This document shows positions 25,799 to 34,584 of a stretch of 64,000 nt of DNA, one piece after another. This stretch comes from Achromobacter sp. Root83 (GTDB lineage Bacteria; Pseudomonadota; Gammaproteobacteria; Burkholderiales; Burkholderiaceae_B): the NCBI RefSeq assembly GCF_001428845.1, contig NZ_LMIU01000025.1:427744-491743 (forward strand), in the 5' to 3' direction. The number at the start of each line of letters is the position of its first letter. The stretch's first letter is position 1. Position numbers and translations under genes: made by a program. Under the pieces are notes generated by a model that had not been told where the DNA came from, searched no databases, and was given only the letters and a program-made list of their open reading frames with translations.

Positions 25799-26976
25799 CG
25801 GGAAAAGTACTCCGCAATGCCTTGGTCGGCCATCGCCCAGCCGAGTTCGGCCAGGTGCATGTCGTCGCGGACCATGCCGGGCTCGAAGGGAATGCTGTAG
25901 AGATCCAGGCAACCCATCCGATAGCGGGCGCACATGCCGGTGATGGCATCCACGACCGGATCGAAACGCTCGACGTCCAGGATCAGCTTGGGATTGAACG
26001 GCTGTATGACGAAGTAGGCCTTGACCTTGCGCTTTTGCAGCAAAGCCATCACGCGCGAGAGATCGCCCAGCTCGGTGCGGGTGATCGGGTCGACGTCGGC
26101 GAATTCGTTGCGGGCTGGCGAATACAGCGGCGCCAGGTATTGCTTGTAGTAGTCGTCCCGCACGTCGTAGGGGTTGTTGCCCCCCAGGCCGCGCTCGACC
26201 TCGCGCGCCTCATGGGTCAGCCGCCCCCATTGCCCGGAATTCAGGCGGGCGGACAGCGGCCACGACACGAAACGGTGCGCGGGCACGGACAGCTTGCTGC
26301 GTGGGCGGTCGGGCGCCGGCTCCCCGCGCGCATGCCACCACAGCGCCAGCTTGTCCTTCAGTTCGGAGACCTGGCCATTGGCGATGAGCCACAGCAAGCC
26401 CCAGTTGGCGTTGTCGCTGATCCAGGTCTGCATCTGCTCGCGGGTGCTGGGCTGGTCCCACAGGCGGTCCCATACCGGGCCCGTCACGTGCTCGGCGAAC
26501 GCGCTGCGCGGCAACTGTCCGCCGGACGCGAACCAGGCGGGCGACACCATGATCACCAGCCGCGTATTCGGCGTAAGCGAATCCGCCACGGATTCCAGCA
26601 CGCTGACAATGCCGTAGGACTGGAACATCGCGTGGCCATACGCCAGCGTGGGCACCTTCAGCTCTTGCGGGAAGAAGCGGTAAGGCACGAAGCGCAGGTC
26701 ATGGCTGGACAGTTCCGACGAGCCAAGCACGACCAGCGTCCCGTCGCTCAGGGCGTTACCCAGGCGGTTCAGGTTGACGTGCTGGGTGCCCCAGTCCGGC
26801 CCCAGGTTGGGCAGGTAGTTGCTCTTGTCGGCGGCCACGGCCGTCGACGCGGGGTTCGCGACCCGGCTCAGCAGGTCATCCGCGCCGCAATACATGCCCA
26901 CCGCCAAAGCCACCGCCGTCGCGGCAGCCGCGACGTGAGACAACAAGCGGGTATTACGAAGTATGGGCAGCGACAT
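25795..26976 (-). CDS. dltD: DltD-like D-alanyl transfer protein
   Basis: A 393-aa membrane-anchored SGNH/GDSL-type enzyme with an N-terminal signal anchor (LLSHVAAAATAVALAVGMY). The catalytic set is readable: Ser in VVLGSSELSSHD and the C-terminal Asp/His pair in VRDDMHLAELG. In the Dlt pathway DltD finishes transfer of D-Ala onto the extracytoplasmic acceptor. Start 26976 overlaps the dltC coding end by 23 bp and has a weak RBS, suggesting coupling. A longer upstream frame would overlap all of dltC. Confidence 0.85.
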   Translation of the reverse strand: MSLPILRNTRLLSHVAAAATAVALAVGMYCGADDLLSRVANPASTAVAADKSNYLPNLGPDWGTQHVNLNRLGNALSDGTLVVLGSSELSSHDLRFVPYRFFPQELKVPTLAYGHAMFQSYGIVSVLESVADSLTPNTRLVIMVSPAWFASGGQLPRSAFAEHVTGPVWDRLWDQPSTREQMQTWISDNANWGLLWLIANGQVSELKDKLALWWHARGEPAPDRPRSKLSVPAHRFVSWPLSARLNSGQWGRLTHEAREVERGLGGNNPYDVRDDYYKQYLAPLYSPARNEFADVDPITRTELGDLSRVMALLQKRKVKAYFVIQPFNPKLILDVERFDPVVDAITGMCARYRMGCLDLYSIPFEPGMVRDDMHLAELGWAMADQGIAEYFSR

Positions 26977-27193
26977 AGCCGGCAAGCACGCGGACCGACT
27001 GAAGATGTTCAGCGATTTCAGGAGCCGGGATGCTGCAGCCGTACTCGGACTCGACCGCCAGCGTGATATCCACGGCGGCGAGCGAATCGACCAGGCCGGT
27101 GGCAATCAGTTGCGTGTCGGGAGTGACTTTCTTCATGACGATCGACTCGACGATCTCGCCGATCTTGGTGTGGAGTTCTTGCTCGGTATGCAT
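26954..27193 (-). CDS. dltC: D-alanyl carrier protein
   Basis: A 79-aa acyl-carrier-type protein. The phosphopantetheine attachment Ser37 lies in the expected D-S-L context (TGLVDSLAAVD). It is the first gene of the dlt operon, which is unusual since dltC is usually third. A phosphopantetheinyl transferase must act from elsewhere in the genome. No good Shine-Dalgarno precedes the ATG. The 397-bp stretch upstream to 27590 holds the promoter, a terminator and nothing coding. Confidence 0.87.
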   Translation of the reverse strand: MHTEQELHTKIGEIVESIVMKKVTPDTQLIATGLVDSLAAVDITLAVESEYGCSIPAPEIAEHLQSVRVLAGYVAAHTS

Positions 27194-27325
27194 AGATAGT
27201 GCAGCGTAACGTTGCCGTGTCGGCAAAACATCCCCCGCCCCGGGATTCAGGACGTCGAGGATATAGAAAAAAGCTGAAACCCAACTGAAAAATCCCGGCT
27301 TTCGAAAGGACGCCAAGAAGCACTC

Positions 27326-27360
27326 GGTTACATTAAATCCGTAACCCGGCGTCGTCGCAA
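27326..27360 (-). promoter_or_regulatory. dlt operon promoter with overlapping dyad
   Basis: On the minus strand, TTGCGA (27355-27360) and TTTAAT (27332-27337) are 17 bp apart, giving a good sigma70 promoter with a leader of about 130 nt to dltC. The dyad GGTTAC-N9-GTAACC (27326-27346) covers the -10 element and would act as an operator. The regulator is unknown. Confidence 0.55.
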
Positions 27361-27560
27361 TCATTGCACTTCGGCGTGCGGACCGCCATGAAACTTGTCG
27401 GGGAAATGGCGAGAAAACGCTGGGAAACGTAACGTCCGCGGGTAAATCCCGGGGCGCGCGTTGCGGCGGAGCGACAGATTCTTACGTATGCGCAAGCCCT
27501 GCCCGCTTCGTTCTTCGTGCCTTAGCGATCGGCTCGCGGCACGGGCCCGGGCGGCCGGCC

Positions 27561-27592
27561 AAAAAAAAGCCCGCTTGCGCGGGCTTTTTTTT
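27561..27592. terminator. Bidirectional intrinsic terminator
   Basis: Eight A, GCCCGC, loop TTGC, GCGGGC, eight T: a symmetric terminator that works in both directions. It overlaps the stop codon of the minus-strand glycine-zipper lipoprotein gene. Confidence 0.95.
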
Positions 27593-28094
27593 ACATCGGC
27601 GTGACCCGTGTCGGGCCTGCGCCGCTGATGACCTGGACACGCTGGCCCACGCTGACGGGCACATCCGCTTCCTGGGCGACGACGCGGGTTTCGCCGTTGT
27701 CGAGGCGCACCGTGATTTCAAGGCCGGAATTCCTGCCGGTCCGGTTTTCCACGGCGTTGCCGGCCAGAGCGCCCAGAATGACGCCGCCTACCGTGGCGAT
27801 GGTGCGGCCCGTGCCGCCGCCGATGGCGTTACCCGCCACCCCGCCCAGGGCACCGCCTGCGACCATGCCGACGCCGCTGGACTTGTCGGTCTGGATGACG
27901 ATGGGACGCACGCCCGTGACCGTGCCGGTGCGGACGATCTGCTCGCGCTGGGCCTGGTCAAAACTGTACACACCGCTAGATGCGCTGTGGTTTGCGCAGC
28001 CCCCCAGGACAGCCATCGACGTCACAACAGCCGCGATGGCCAGCCAGCGGCCAGTGCGCGGCGTCACCAGGGGAAAAGACTTTGCTTGATTCAT
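27591..28094 (-). CDS. Glycine-zipper 2TM-domain lipoprotein
   Basis: A 167-aa outer-membrane lipoprotein related to the 17-kDa surface antigen/SlyB/PcP class. The start at 28094 has a strong GAGGAG. The lipobox VLGGC gives lipidated Cys33. A glycine-zipper block (MVAGGALGGVAGNAIGGGTG, then VGGVILGALAGNAVE) forms two membrane-packing hairpin helices. A C-terminal beta-rich domain (ITVRLDNGETRVVAQEADVPVSVGQRVQV) follows. Such proteins support envelope integrity and are often stress-induced. It is a monocistronic gene with its own terminator. Confidence 0.87.
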   Translation of the reverse strand: MNQAKSFPLVTPRTGRWLAIAAVVTSMAVLGGCANHSASSGVYSFDQAQREQIVRTGTVTGVRPIVIQTDKSSGVGMVAGGALGGVAGNAIGGGTGRTIATVGGVILGALAGNAVENRTGRNSGLEITVRLDNGETRVVAQEADVPVSVGQRVQVISGAGPTRVTPM

Positions 28095-28213
28095 TTGGAC
28101 TCCTCGATCGGGCACTGCCGACGGTTGTTGATCATACTCCGCGGGAATACCCCGGCAAGCGCGCCAGCAACACACTGAAACGCACCGCCAGACCCTGCAA
28201 ACACCCCGCGAAA

Positions 28214-28233
28214 CAACGGGCTACAGCCCGTTG
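28214..28233 (-). terminator. Hairpin after the PfkB kinase gene
   Basis: CAACGGGC (28214-28221), loop TACA, GCCCGTTG (28226-28233), followed on the minus strand by TTTCG. It lies 68 bp beyond the stop of the kinase gene. Nothing else is seen in the 206-bp gap. Confidence 0.65.
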
Positions 28234-28300
28234 CTTATTGAAGATCTCACGCTGGTTCGACCGGTCCGACGGGCCTCGGTTCCCAAATGAATGCGGTGGC

Positions 28301-29242
28301 TCAGGCGGGCAGATGAATGCCGTAGGAGGCATGCAGCACGGCGTCGATCTCGGCGCGGGTGGGCGCGTGGTTTTGCGGACCGCGCGAGGCGATCTTGATC
28401 GCGCCCATGACGTTGCCCAGACGGCAGCTATCTTCCCAGCCCCAGCCGCTGGTCAGCCCATAAAGCAGGCCCCCGCGCTGCGCATCGCCGCAACCGGTCG
28501 GGTCCACCACCTGGGTGGCGCGCACGGGGGCGATCTGGATGCTCTTGCCGCCCGTGAGCAGGGTTGCGCCTTCGGCGCCGCGCGTCACCACCACGGCTTG
28601 CAGGGTGCTCGCGATATCGGCGACGCTGCGGCCGGTGCGCTGTTCGACCACGCCCGCTTCGTAGTCGTTGACGGTCAGCGCCTGGGCCAGCTTGAGCATG
28701 CGTTCGAGGTCGGCGCCGTCGAACAGCGGCATGGCCTGGCCCAGATCGAAGATGAAGGGGATGCCGCGTTTGTGCAGGCGTTCCGCGTGGGCGAACATGC
28801 CTTCCTTGGCGTCCGGCGCGACGATGGCCCAGGCCGCGTCGGCGTCGCTCAGGTCGTTGTCGGCCGCGAACGACATCGCGCCCGGGTGGAAGGCCGTGAT
28901 CTGGTTATCGTCCAGGTCTGTGGTGATGAAGCACTGCGCCGTGAAGGTGTTGGGAATGGTCTTGACGCGGCTGACATCGATGCCCAGCGCGGACAGGCGC
29001 TCCATGTATTCGCCGGCGTCCTCGCCCACCGTCGCGACGGGCACGGGCCGGCCGCCCAGCAGGTTCATGTTGTAGGCGATGTTGCCCGAGCAGCCGCCGT
29101 ATTCCTTGCGCATGCTGGGCACCAGGAACGACACGCTCAGCGAGTGGATGCGATCGGCAAGAATATGCTCTTTGAAGCGCCCTTCGAACACCGCGATGGT
29201 GTCAAACGCCATCGAGCCGCAAACCAGAACGGGAGTTGCCAT
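28301..29242 (-). CDS. PfkB-family carbohydrate/nucleoside kinase
   Basis: A 313-aa ribokinase-fold enzyme that phosphorylates a sugar or nucleoside. The N-terminal substrate segment (YGGCSGNIAYNMNLLGG) and the PfkB signature DPTGCGDAQRGGLLYGL, with the catalytic Asp, are clear. GCGDA (rather than GAGDA) and the overall look are nearest the adenosine-kinase-like subgroup. Start 29242 (MATPVL) is preferred because AGGA sits 8-9 nt upstream, whereas the ATG at 29251 overlaps that RBS. It is 12 bp after the zinc-ribbon gene, so cotranscribed with prmA. Confidence 0.85.
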   Translation of the reverse strand: MATPVLVCGSMAFDTIAVFEGRFKEHILADRIHSLSVSFLVPSMRKEYGGCSGNIAYNMNLLGGRPVPVATVGEDAGEYMERLSALGIDVSRVKTIPNTFTAQCFITTDLDDNQITAFHPGAMSFAADNDLSDADAAWAIVAPDAKEGMFAHAERLHKRGIPFIFDLGQAMPLFDGADLERMLKLAQALTVNDYEAGVVEQRTGRSVADIASTLQAVVVTRGAEGATLLTGGKSIQIAPVRATQVVDPTGCGDAQRGGLLYGLTSGWGWEDSCRLGNVMGAIKIASRGPQNHAPTRAEIDAVLHASYGIHLPA

Positions 29243-29254
29243 GCTTGTCATCCT

Positions 29255-30460
29255 TTACGGGAAAAACTTATCGAGTTGATAGCCATTGACCTGGACACCG
29301 GTCACTTCAATGGGCACTGAAATCTTGAGCTCGCCGGCCGGGCCGAAGGGGCCGGCAAGCTGCGCGGGCGTCAGGTAGTTCTCGGGCATCAGCACCTTGC
29401 GCACGACCACGGTGTCCGACAGGTCGGTCAGGTCCAGCACCAGCGCGGGCCAATGCTGCGGCTTATCGTAGCGATTGCGCAGCACCAGGTTCAGCACCAG
29501 CCGGCTGCGGCCGTCGTCGATCGCGGCCGCGCCCGTCGGCGGCTGCAGGGACGACGAGGAAATCGCGATGCGTTCCAGGCGGCGGGCGTAGCCCACCGTG
29601 CATCCCAGCGGCTGGCAAACGGTTTCCAGAACCGGCCGCAGCGCCGGCACGGAATTGGCGATGTCGGTGCGATACGCATACAGCAGCTGCAAGCCGAACA
29701 CGATCAGGCCGATCAGGCACGCGTAGCCCCACAGCTTGCGCCAGAGGCTGCGGCGTTCCTGCCGGTCCTGATCCAGGAACTCGGGCGGCGCCCGGCCGAC
29801 GTCCGTGGCGCTGGAATAGCGGGTTCGGGCATCGCCCAGCACCGGCTCGCGGGCGCCTGCCGGATCAAATTCGTCTTCGCCTTGGTATTCGTCGTCGCGC
29901 TCTGTATCGCGCACATCGTCGTGCTGGCGGCTGGCGGCCCAATCGAAGACCGGTTCGCTGCCCCGCCCCGCGGCCCGGGGTTCGTCCCGGAACGCGGGCG
30001 GCGCGACGGGTGGCGCGACGGGCGCCGTCAGACGCGGTTCCGCCTCGCGGAAGAAAGTGTCGCCGCCCGCGTCGCCATCATCGGCGTCGTCGGCGTCTTG
30101 TTCGGGAAGGTCCGGATCGGGCTCGGCACGCCGGCGGATGTGGTCGCGGCCGCGCAGCACGGCGGGCGGAACCGCCGGGGCTTGCGGCGCGACGGGCTCG
30201 TCCTCCCAGGGCGCGATCATGCGCGGCTGCGCGGGTGCGGCCAGCACGGGCGCGCCGGCTGCCGAGACGGAGGATGGCAACGGCGCGCTGGCCGGCGCCG
30301 TCGGCGCGACGGGCGCGCCCGGTTCGGAAAGCAGGCAGGCTCGCCCGTCGAACACGGTCGAGCAGGCGCCGCAACGCACCAGGCCATTGCGGACCCGGAG
30401 CTGGTCGGGCACCACCTTGAACGAGGTGCCGCACTGCGGGCAACGGGTGGTCAGAGCCAT
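29255..30460 (-). CDS. MJ0042 zinc-ribbon/DUF3426 membrane protein
   Basis: A 401-aa protein. The N-terminus has a zinc ribbon with two C-x2-C knuckles (CPQCGTSF and CGACSTVF). This is followed by a long Pro/Ala/Asp-rich linker, one transmembrane helix (ACLIGLIVFGLQLLYAY) near residue 255, and a periplasmic DUF3426 domain. The function is unknown; these genes commonly sit next to prmA in betaproteobacteria. Start at 30460 follows AGGAT. The DNA reads open well beyond the start, but those residues have no homology-like features and overlap prmA. Confidence 0.85.
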   Translation of the reverse strand: MALTTRCPQCGTSFKVVPDQLRVRNGLVRCGACSTVFDGRACLLSEPGAPVAPTAPASAPLPSSVSAAGAPVLAAPAQPRMIAPWEDEPVAPQAPAVPPAVLRGRDHIRRRAEPDPDLPEQDADDADDGDAGGDTFFREAEPRLTAPVAPPVAPPAFRDEPRAAGRGSEPVFDWAASRQHDDVRDTERDDEYQGEDEFDPAGAREPVLGDARTRYSSATDVGRAPPEFLDQDRQERRSLWRKLWGYACLIGLIVFGLQLLYAYRTDIANSVPALRPVLETVCQPLGCTVGYARRLERIAISSSSLQPPTGAAAIDDGRSRLVLNLVLRNRYDKPQHWPALVLDLTDLSDTVVVRKVLMPENYLTPAQLAGPFGPAGELKISVPIEVTGVQVNGYQLDKFFP

Positions 30461-30486
30461 GATGCGAGATCCTGCCGTCGCGCCGT

Positions 30487-31419
30487 TCAGGCTTTCTGGC
30501 CGTGCAGGCACACCCAGCCATCGCGCGCGCGCCAGACCGACATGGCGATCCAGGGCGCGTAGGCGGCGGCCACTTCCTCGGCCTGGCGTTCGAGCACGCC
30601 GGACAGCACCAGATGGCCGCCCGCGGCGACGCGGCCAGCCAGCATGGGCGCCAGTACTTTCAGCGGATTGGACAGGATGTTGGCGACGACCACTTCGAAG
30701 GTGCCGTCCGCCAGGGCGTCGGGCAACATGGCTTGAAGTTCGACGCGGTTGACCTCGGCGTTGAAGAGCGTGCTCTGCACCGCCTGGGCGTCGATATCCA
30801 CCGCCTGGGTGGGCCCCGCGCCCAGCTTGCGCGCCGCGATGGCCAGGATGCCGGAGCCGCAACCGTAGTCGAGCAGGGTGGCGCCCGCGGGCAGCTCCGC
30901 TTCCAGCCACGCCAGGCACAGGTGCGTCGTGGGGTGGCTGCCCGTGCCGAAGGCCAGGCCAGGATCAAGCTCGATGTGGATGGCGCCGTCCTGCGTGGGG
31001 ATGGCGGCGGGATCGAGGCCGGGAACCTCGGGGTTGTCGCGGTGCCAGCTAGGCACGATCCAGAGGCGTTCGGCGATATGGATGGGACCGAACTGCGACT
31101 GCGTCAGACGCACCCAATCGGCATCGGGCACGTCGCGCAGGCTCCAGCCGGCAAACACGGCCGGGTCCAGTTCGCCCGCCGCGGCGGCTTCTTCCATGAT
31201 CTGCGTGGGATCGGCGCCATCGGGCAGCAAGGCGACGACAAGGTTGCGGTCCCAGGCCTGGACGTCGGGTTCCGTGCCCGGCTCGCCGAACAAGGGGCGC
31301 TCGACTTCGGTGCCCAGGTCGGCGTCCTCGACGGACACGGACAGCACGCCCGCCTCAAGCAAAGCGTCCGACAGAGCTTCGGCTTGTGCCTCTAGGCAGT
31401 GGAGCACGAGTTCACGCAT
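30487..31419 (-). CDS. prmA: Ribosomal protein L11 methyltransferase
   Basis: A 310-aa SAM-dependent enzyme that trimethylates residues of ribosomal protein L11. The N-terminal substrate-recognition domain ([20 protein letters not shown]) precedes the class I methyltransferase fold, whose motif I is [15 protein letters not shown]. The post-motif [14 protein letters not shown] (N-I-L-x-x-P catalytic loop) is diagnostic for PrmA. GGAAG precedes the start. It leads a prmA, zinc-ribbon, kinase operon. Confidence 0.93.
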   Translation of the reverse strand: MRELVLHCLEAQAEALSDALLEAGVLSVSVEDADLGTEVERPLFGEPGTEPDVQAWDRNLVVALLPDGADPTQIMEEAAAAGELDPAVFAGWSLRDVPDADWVRLTQSQFGPIHIAERLWIVPSWHRDNPEVPGLDPAAIPTQDGAIHIELDPGLAFGTGSHPTTHLCLAWLEAELPAGATLLDYGCGSGILAIAARKLGAGPTQAVDIDAQAVQSTLFNAEVNRVELQAMLPDALADGTFEVVVANILSNPLKVLAPMLAGRVAAGGHLVLSGVLERQAEEVAAAYAPWIAMSVWRARDGWVCLHGQKA

Positions 31420-31442
31420 GATTTTTCTTCCATCTGGCCAAC

Positions 31443-31466
31443 GGGCCGCGGCATGTGCCGCGGCCC
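31443..31466. promoter_or_regulatory. Strong hairpin in the accC-prmA gap
   Basis: GGGCCGCGGC (31443-31452), loop ATGT, GCCGCGGCCC (31457-31466): a 10-bp perfect stem located 23 bp upstream of the prmA start. It could be a second terminator or an attenuator in the prmA leader. No T run follows on the minus strand. Confidence 0.45.
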
Positions 31467-31493
31467 GATCGACCTAATACATAAAGACAAAAC

Positions 31494-31516
31494 AAAAAAG
31501 GGCTCCCTGAGAGCCC
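31494..31516 (-). terminator. Intrinsic terminator after accC
   Basis: On the minus strand, GGGCTC, loop TCAGG, GAGCCC then TTTTTT (31499-31494). It lies 10 bp past the accC stop. Confidence 0.88.
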
Positions 31517-31526
31517 GGATCGTTGG

Positions 31527-32873
31527 TCAGGGACGCTGCGCCAACTTGTTTTCCAGATAGTGGATGCTGGTGCCGCCTTCGATGAAGCGGGCATCCTGCA
31601 GCATTTCGCGATGCAGCGGAATGTTGGTGGAAATGCCTTCCACGACCATTTCCGACAGCGCGATACGCATGCGGGCCAGCGCCTGGTCGCGCGTATCGCC
31701 ATAGGTAATGACCTTGGCGATCATCGAATCGTAGTTCGGCGGCACGAAATAGCCGTTGAACGCATGCGAGTCGATACGCACGCCGGGGCCGCCGGGCGTG
31801 TGCCAGTTGGTGATGCGGCCGGGGCTGGGCACAAAGCGGAACGGATCTTCCGCGTTGATGCGGCATTCGATCGCATGTCCCTTGAACGCGACGTCGCGCT
31901 GGCGCAAAGTGAACTTTTCGCCGGCGGCAATCAGGATCTGCTGCTGCACCAGGTCGATGCCGGTGATCAGTTCGGTCACCGGGTGTTCCACCTGGATGCG
32001 GGTGTTCATTTCAATGAAATAGAACTCGCCGTTTTCATACAGGAACTCGAACGTGCCGGCGCCGCGATAGCCCATCTTGCGGCAGGCGTCGGCGCAGCGG
32101 TCGCCGATGCGCTCGATCAGGCGCCGGGCGACGCCGGGAGCCGGCGCTTCTTCGATGACCTTCTGGTGGCGGCGCTGCATGGAGCAATCGCGTTCGCCCA
32201 GCCAGACGGCGTTGCGTCCGCCATCGGCCAACACCTGGATTTCAATATGGCGCGGGTTCTCGAGGAACTTCTCCATATAGACTTCCGGGTTGTTGAACGC
32301 GGCGCCCGCCTCGGAACGGGTCATGGTGACGGCATTCAGGAGCGCGGCCTCGGTGTACACCACGCGCATGCCGCGGCCACCGCCGCCGCCAGCCGCCTTG
32401 ATGATGACCGGATAGCCGACTTCGCGCGCAATGCGAACGATTTCCTGCGGATCGTCGGGCAACGCGCCTTCGGAACCGGGCACCACCGGCACGCCGGCTT
32501 CGATCATGGCGCGCTTGGCGCTGACCTTGTCGCCCATCAGGCGGATGGTGTCGGGACGCGGGCCGATGAACACGAAGCCGCTTTTTTCGACGCGATCGGC
32601 GAAGTCGGCATTTTCGGACAAGAACCCGTAACCCGGGTGGATTGCCTCGGAATCCGTGACTTCGGCGGCCGAAATGATGGCCGGCATGTTCAGGTAGCTT
32701 TCACGCGACGGCGCGGGCCCGATGCACACGGATTCATCGGCCAGGCGCACGTACTTGGCTTCGCGGTCGGCCTCGGAGTGAACGACCACGGTTTTGATGC
32801 CCAGCTCGCGGCAGGCGCGCTGAATGCGCAGGGCGATTTCGCCCCGATTGGCGATCAGGATTTTTTCGAACAT
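31527..32873 (-). CDS. accC: Acetyl-CoA carboxylase, biotin carboxylase subunit
   Basis: A 448-aa ATP-grasp enzyme that carboxylates the biotin on AccB with bicarbonate and ATP, the first step of fatty-acid synthesis. The start [11 protein letters not shown], the ATP-binding glycine loop [14 protein letters not shown], and [14 protein letters not shown] are all canonical, and length equals the E. coli enzyme. It starts 9 bp after the accB stop, as in most bacteria, and ends at an intrinsic terminator. Confidence 0.97.
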   Translation of the reverse strand: MFEKILIANRGEIALRIQRACRELGIKTVVVHSEADREAKYVRLADESVCIGPAPSRESYLNMPAIISAAEVTDSEAIHPGYGFLSENADFADRVEKSGFVFIGPRPDTIRLMGDKVSAKRAMIEAGVPVVPGSEGALPDDPQEIVRIAREVGYPVIIKAAGGGGGRGMRVVYTEAALLNAVTMTRSEAGAAFNNPEVYMEKFLENPRHIEIQVLADGGRNAVWLGERDCSMQRRHQKVIEEAPAPGVARRLIERIGDRCADACRKMGYRGAGTFEFLYENGEFYFIEMNTRIQVEHPVTELITGIDLVQQQILIAAGEKFTLRQRDVAFKGHAIECRINAEDPFRFVPSPGRITNWHTPGGPGVRIDSHAFNGYFVPPNYDSMIAKVITYGDTRDQALARMRIALSEMVVEGISTNIPLHREMLQDARFIEGGTSIHYLENKLAQRP

Positions 32874-32882
32874 TTTCAGCTA

Positions 32883-33332
32883 TCAGCCAATGACGAAGAG
32901 GGGTTGACCGTACTCGACGGGCTCACCGTTTTCGACCAGGATTTCTTTGATGACGCCGGACTTGTCGGCTTCGATTTCATTGAGCAGCTTCATGGCTTCA
33001 ATGATGCACAGCGGGTCGCCTTCCTTGACGGTGGCGCCCACGTCGATGAACGGGGCTGCGCCCGGATTCGGCGAACGGTAGAACGTGCCGACCATCGGCG
33101 CCTTCACGACGTGGCCCTGAATGACCGGCGCGGCGGGCGCTGCCGCTGCAGCGGGCGCCGCGGCCACGGGCGCGGCGGGCACGCCGGCTTCGGGCTGGTG
33201 GTAGGCGACGGGCTGCAAGGTCTGCGAGAACTTGACGATTCTTACCTTGCCTTCGCCTTCGGTGATTTCCAGCTCGGCGATGCCCGATTCAGCCACCAGG
33301 TCGATCAGGGTTTTGAGTTTTCGAAGATCCAT
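32883..33332 (-). CDS. accB: Biotin carboxyl carrier protein of acetyl-CoA carboxylase
   Basis: A 149-aa carrier. The biotinylated Lys115 lies in EAMKLLNE and the biotinyl domain follows an Ala/Pro-rich linker (residues 48-70). The N-terminal [18 protein letters not shown] is typical. It lies 87 bp downstream of aroQ in the same direction, and AT-rich -10-like sequence in that gap suggests an additional promoter. Confidence 0.96.
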   Translation of the reverse strand: MDLRKLKTLIDLVAESGIAELEITEGEGKVRIVKFSQTLQPVAYHQPEAGVPAAPVAAAPAAAAAPAAPVIQGHVVKAPMVGTFYRSPNPGAAPFIDVGATVKEGDPLCIIEAMKLLNEIEADKSGVIKEILVENGEPVEYGQPLFVIG

Positions 33333-33419
33333 AGAGCTGCTTCCCGAGATAGTGTCGGCGGCGTCCCAGCGTGGGGTCCGCGCCGTATAAGATGTAAAAG
33401 CGATGAGTTTGGTGCGAGA

Positions 33420-33854
33420 TCAGTGCCGCGCTGCGTAACGCAGAGCCGCCTCGTAGCCGTCCGCGCCCAGGCCGCAAATCAGGCCTTGCGCCAAGTCGGA
33501 CAGATAAGAGTGATGCCTGAAGGGCTCTCGCTTATACAGATTGGACAAATGTACTTCAATAAATGGGATCGCGACCCCAGCCAGCGCATCGCGAATTGCG
33601 ACGCTGGTGTGCGTATATGCCGCTGCGTTGATGATGATGAAGTCCGTGCCGTCTTGCCGGGCCGCCTGAATGCGGTCAACCAGCGCACCCTCGTGATTGC
33701 TTTGCCAGGCGGTCAGCCTGGCGCCCAATTCCCCCGCAAGCAACTCGAGACGCTCATTGATCTGGAGCAGCGTCAGACTGCCGTAGATATGAGGTTCCCG
33801 GGTGCCCAGCAGGTTCAGGTTCGGGCCATGCAATACCAGTATGTTTTGCGCCAT
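33420..33854 (-). CDS. aroQ: Type II 3-dehydroquinate dehydratase
   Basis: A 144-aa dodecameric-type dehydratase that converts 3-dehydroquinate to 3-dehydroshikimate. [17 protein letters not shown] contains the catalytic Arg/Tyr region (Tyr in HIYG). [17 protein letters not shown] and [17 protein letters not shown] carry the rest of the active site. Start at 33854 gives the family length; Met at 33890 would add a 12-residue tail that overlaps a DNA dyad. The protein is encoded between a TlpA-like thioredoxin and accB. Confidence 0.94.
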   Translation of the reverse strand: MAQNILVLHGPNLNLLGTREPHIYGSLTLLQINERLELLAGELGARLTAWQSNHEGALVDRIQAARQDGTDFIIINAAAYTHTSVAIRDALAGVAIPFIEVHLSNLYKREPFRHHSYLSDLAQGLICGLGADGYEAALRYAARH

Positions 33855-33873
33855 GCGCTTGCCAGTGAGTGGA

Positions 33874-33890
33874 TTGCCAATTGTTGGCAA
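33874..33890. promoter_or_regulatory. 17-bp perfect dyad in aroQ leader
   Basis: TTGCCAATTGTTGGCAA is a perfect 7-bp inverted repeat around TTG, 19 bp upstream of the aroQ ATG. Position suggests an operator or a 5'-UTR hairpin. The binding protein is unknown. Confidence 0.4.
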
Positions 33891-33943
33891 AACAGCCGAT
33901 AAACCAGCTTTTTACGCCAATTCATACTATTTGTCCAACAGAC

Positions 33944-34477
33944 TTACGCCTTTAAACCGGATAGGGTCTTGTCCAGATCATCGGGCTGTATTTCGCCCAA
34001 TATTTTCCGGTTAATTCCGCCATCTTCGTTGAAAACAATAGTAAAAGGCAGGCCACCGCTAGGGTTTCCCAGCTTCCGCAGGGTATCGATGGCACCCGCG
34101 CCGATTACCCACAAGGGGTAGGAAACCTGGACTTTCTCGGCAAATTTTTGCATGTTGGCCGCAGAATCCACCCCGATGCCGACAAATCGGACATTCGGGT
34201 ATTTTTTCTGCAAGGCATCGAGCGCGGGCATTTCCTTTACGCACGGCGCGCACCAGGTTGCCCAGAAATTCACCACCATGGGCTGGCCTTTCCAATCGGC
34301 CAGCGAATGCGACGCGCCACTCAGGTCCGGAAGCTTCATCTGCACCAGCGCGGCGACAGGATCGCCGGCAGCCGGCGCAGCCGCGGGGGCTTCGGGTTTG
34401 CGGCCAAACAAGGTCAAGCCGCCCGCAACCGTGGCGGCCACCGCCACGCCGGCGGAAAGAAGTAGGCGTCGATTCAT
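33944..34477 (-). CDS. TlpA/ResA-like thioredoxin-fold protein
   Basis: A 177-aa exported thiol-disulfide protein. The N-terminal Sec-type signal (RRLLLSAGVAVAATVAGGLTLF) is followed by a linker and a thioredoxin fold with active site WCAPC in VNFWATWCAPCVKEMPAL. The cis-Pro loop GLPFTIVF is present. TlpA-type proteins reduce apocytochrome or copper-chaperone disulfides in the periplasm. Start 34477 is preferred to the upstream ATG at 34585, which would read through the divergent mpl promoter. The gene is divergent from mpl. Confidence 0.87.
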   Translation of the reverse strand: MNRRLLLSAGVAVAATVAGGLTLFGRKPEAPAAAPAAGDPVAALVQMKLPDLSGASHSLADWKGQPMVVNFWATWCAPCVKEMPALDALQKKYPNVRFVGIGVDSAANMQKFAEKVQVSYPLWVIGAGAIDTLRKLGNPSGGLPFTIVFNEDGGINRKILGEIQPDDLDKTLSGLKA

Positions 34478-34550
34478 GGCGCGATCATAACCGTTGCGGA
34501 CGTTTTTCGCCGCACAGGCCCAAGGCCCCGCCCCGTCGGCCCGCCCGCCC

Positions 34551-34584
34551 GCTATATATACAATGCAGGACAGGAGAGTTTTCA
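34551..34584 (+). promoter_or_regulatory. mpl promoter region and RBS
   Basis: An AT island GCTATATATAC (34551-34561) in GC-rich DNA provides a -10 element. The CAGGAGAG at 34571-34578 is a good ribosome-binding site for the ATG at 34585. A convincing -35 was not seen. Confidence 0.45.
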
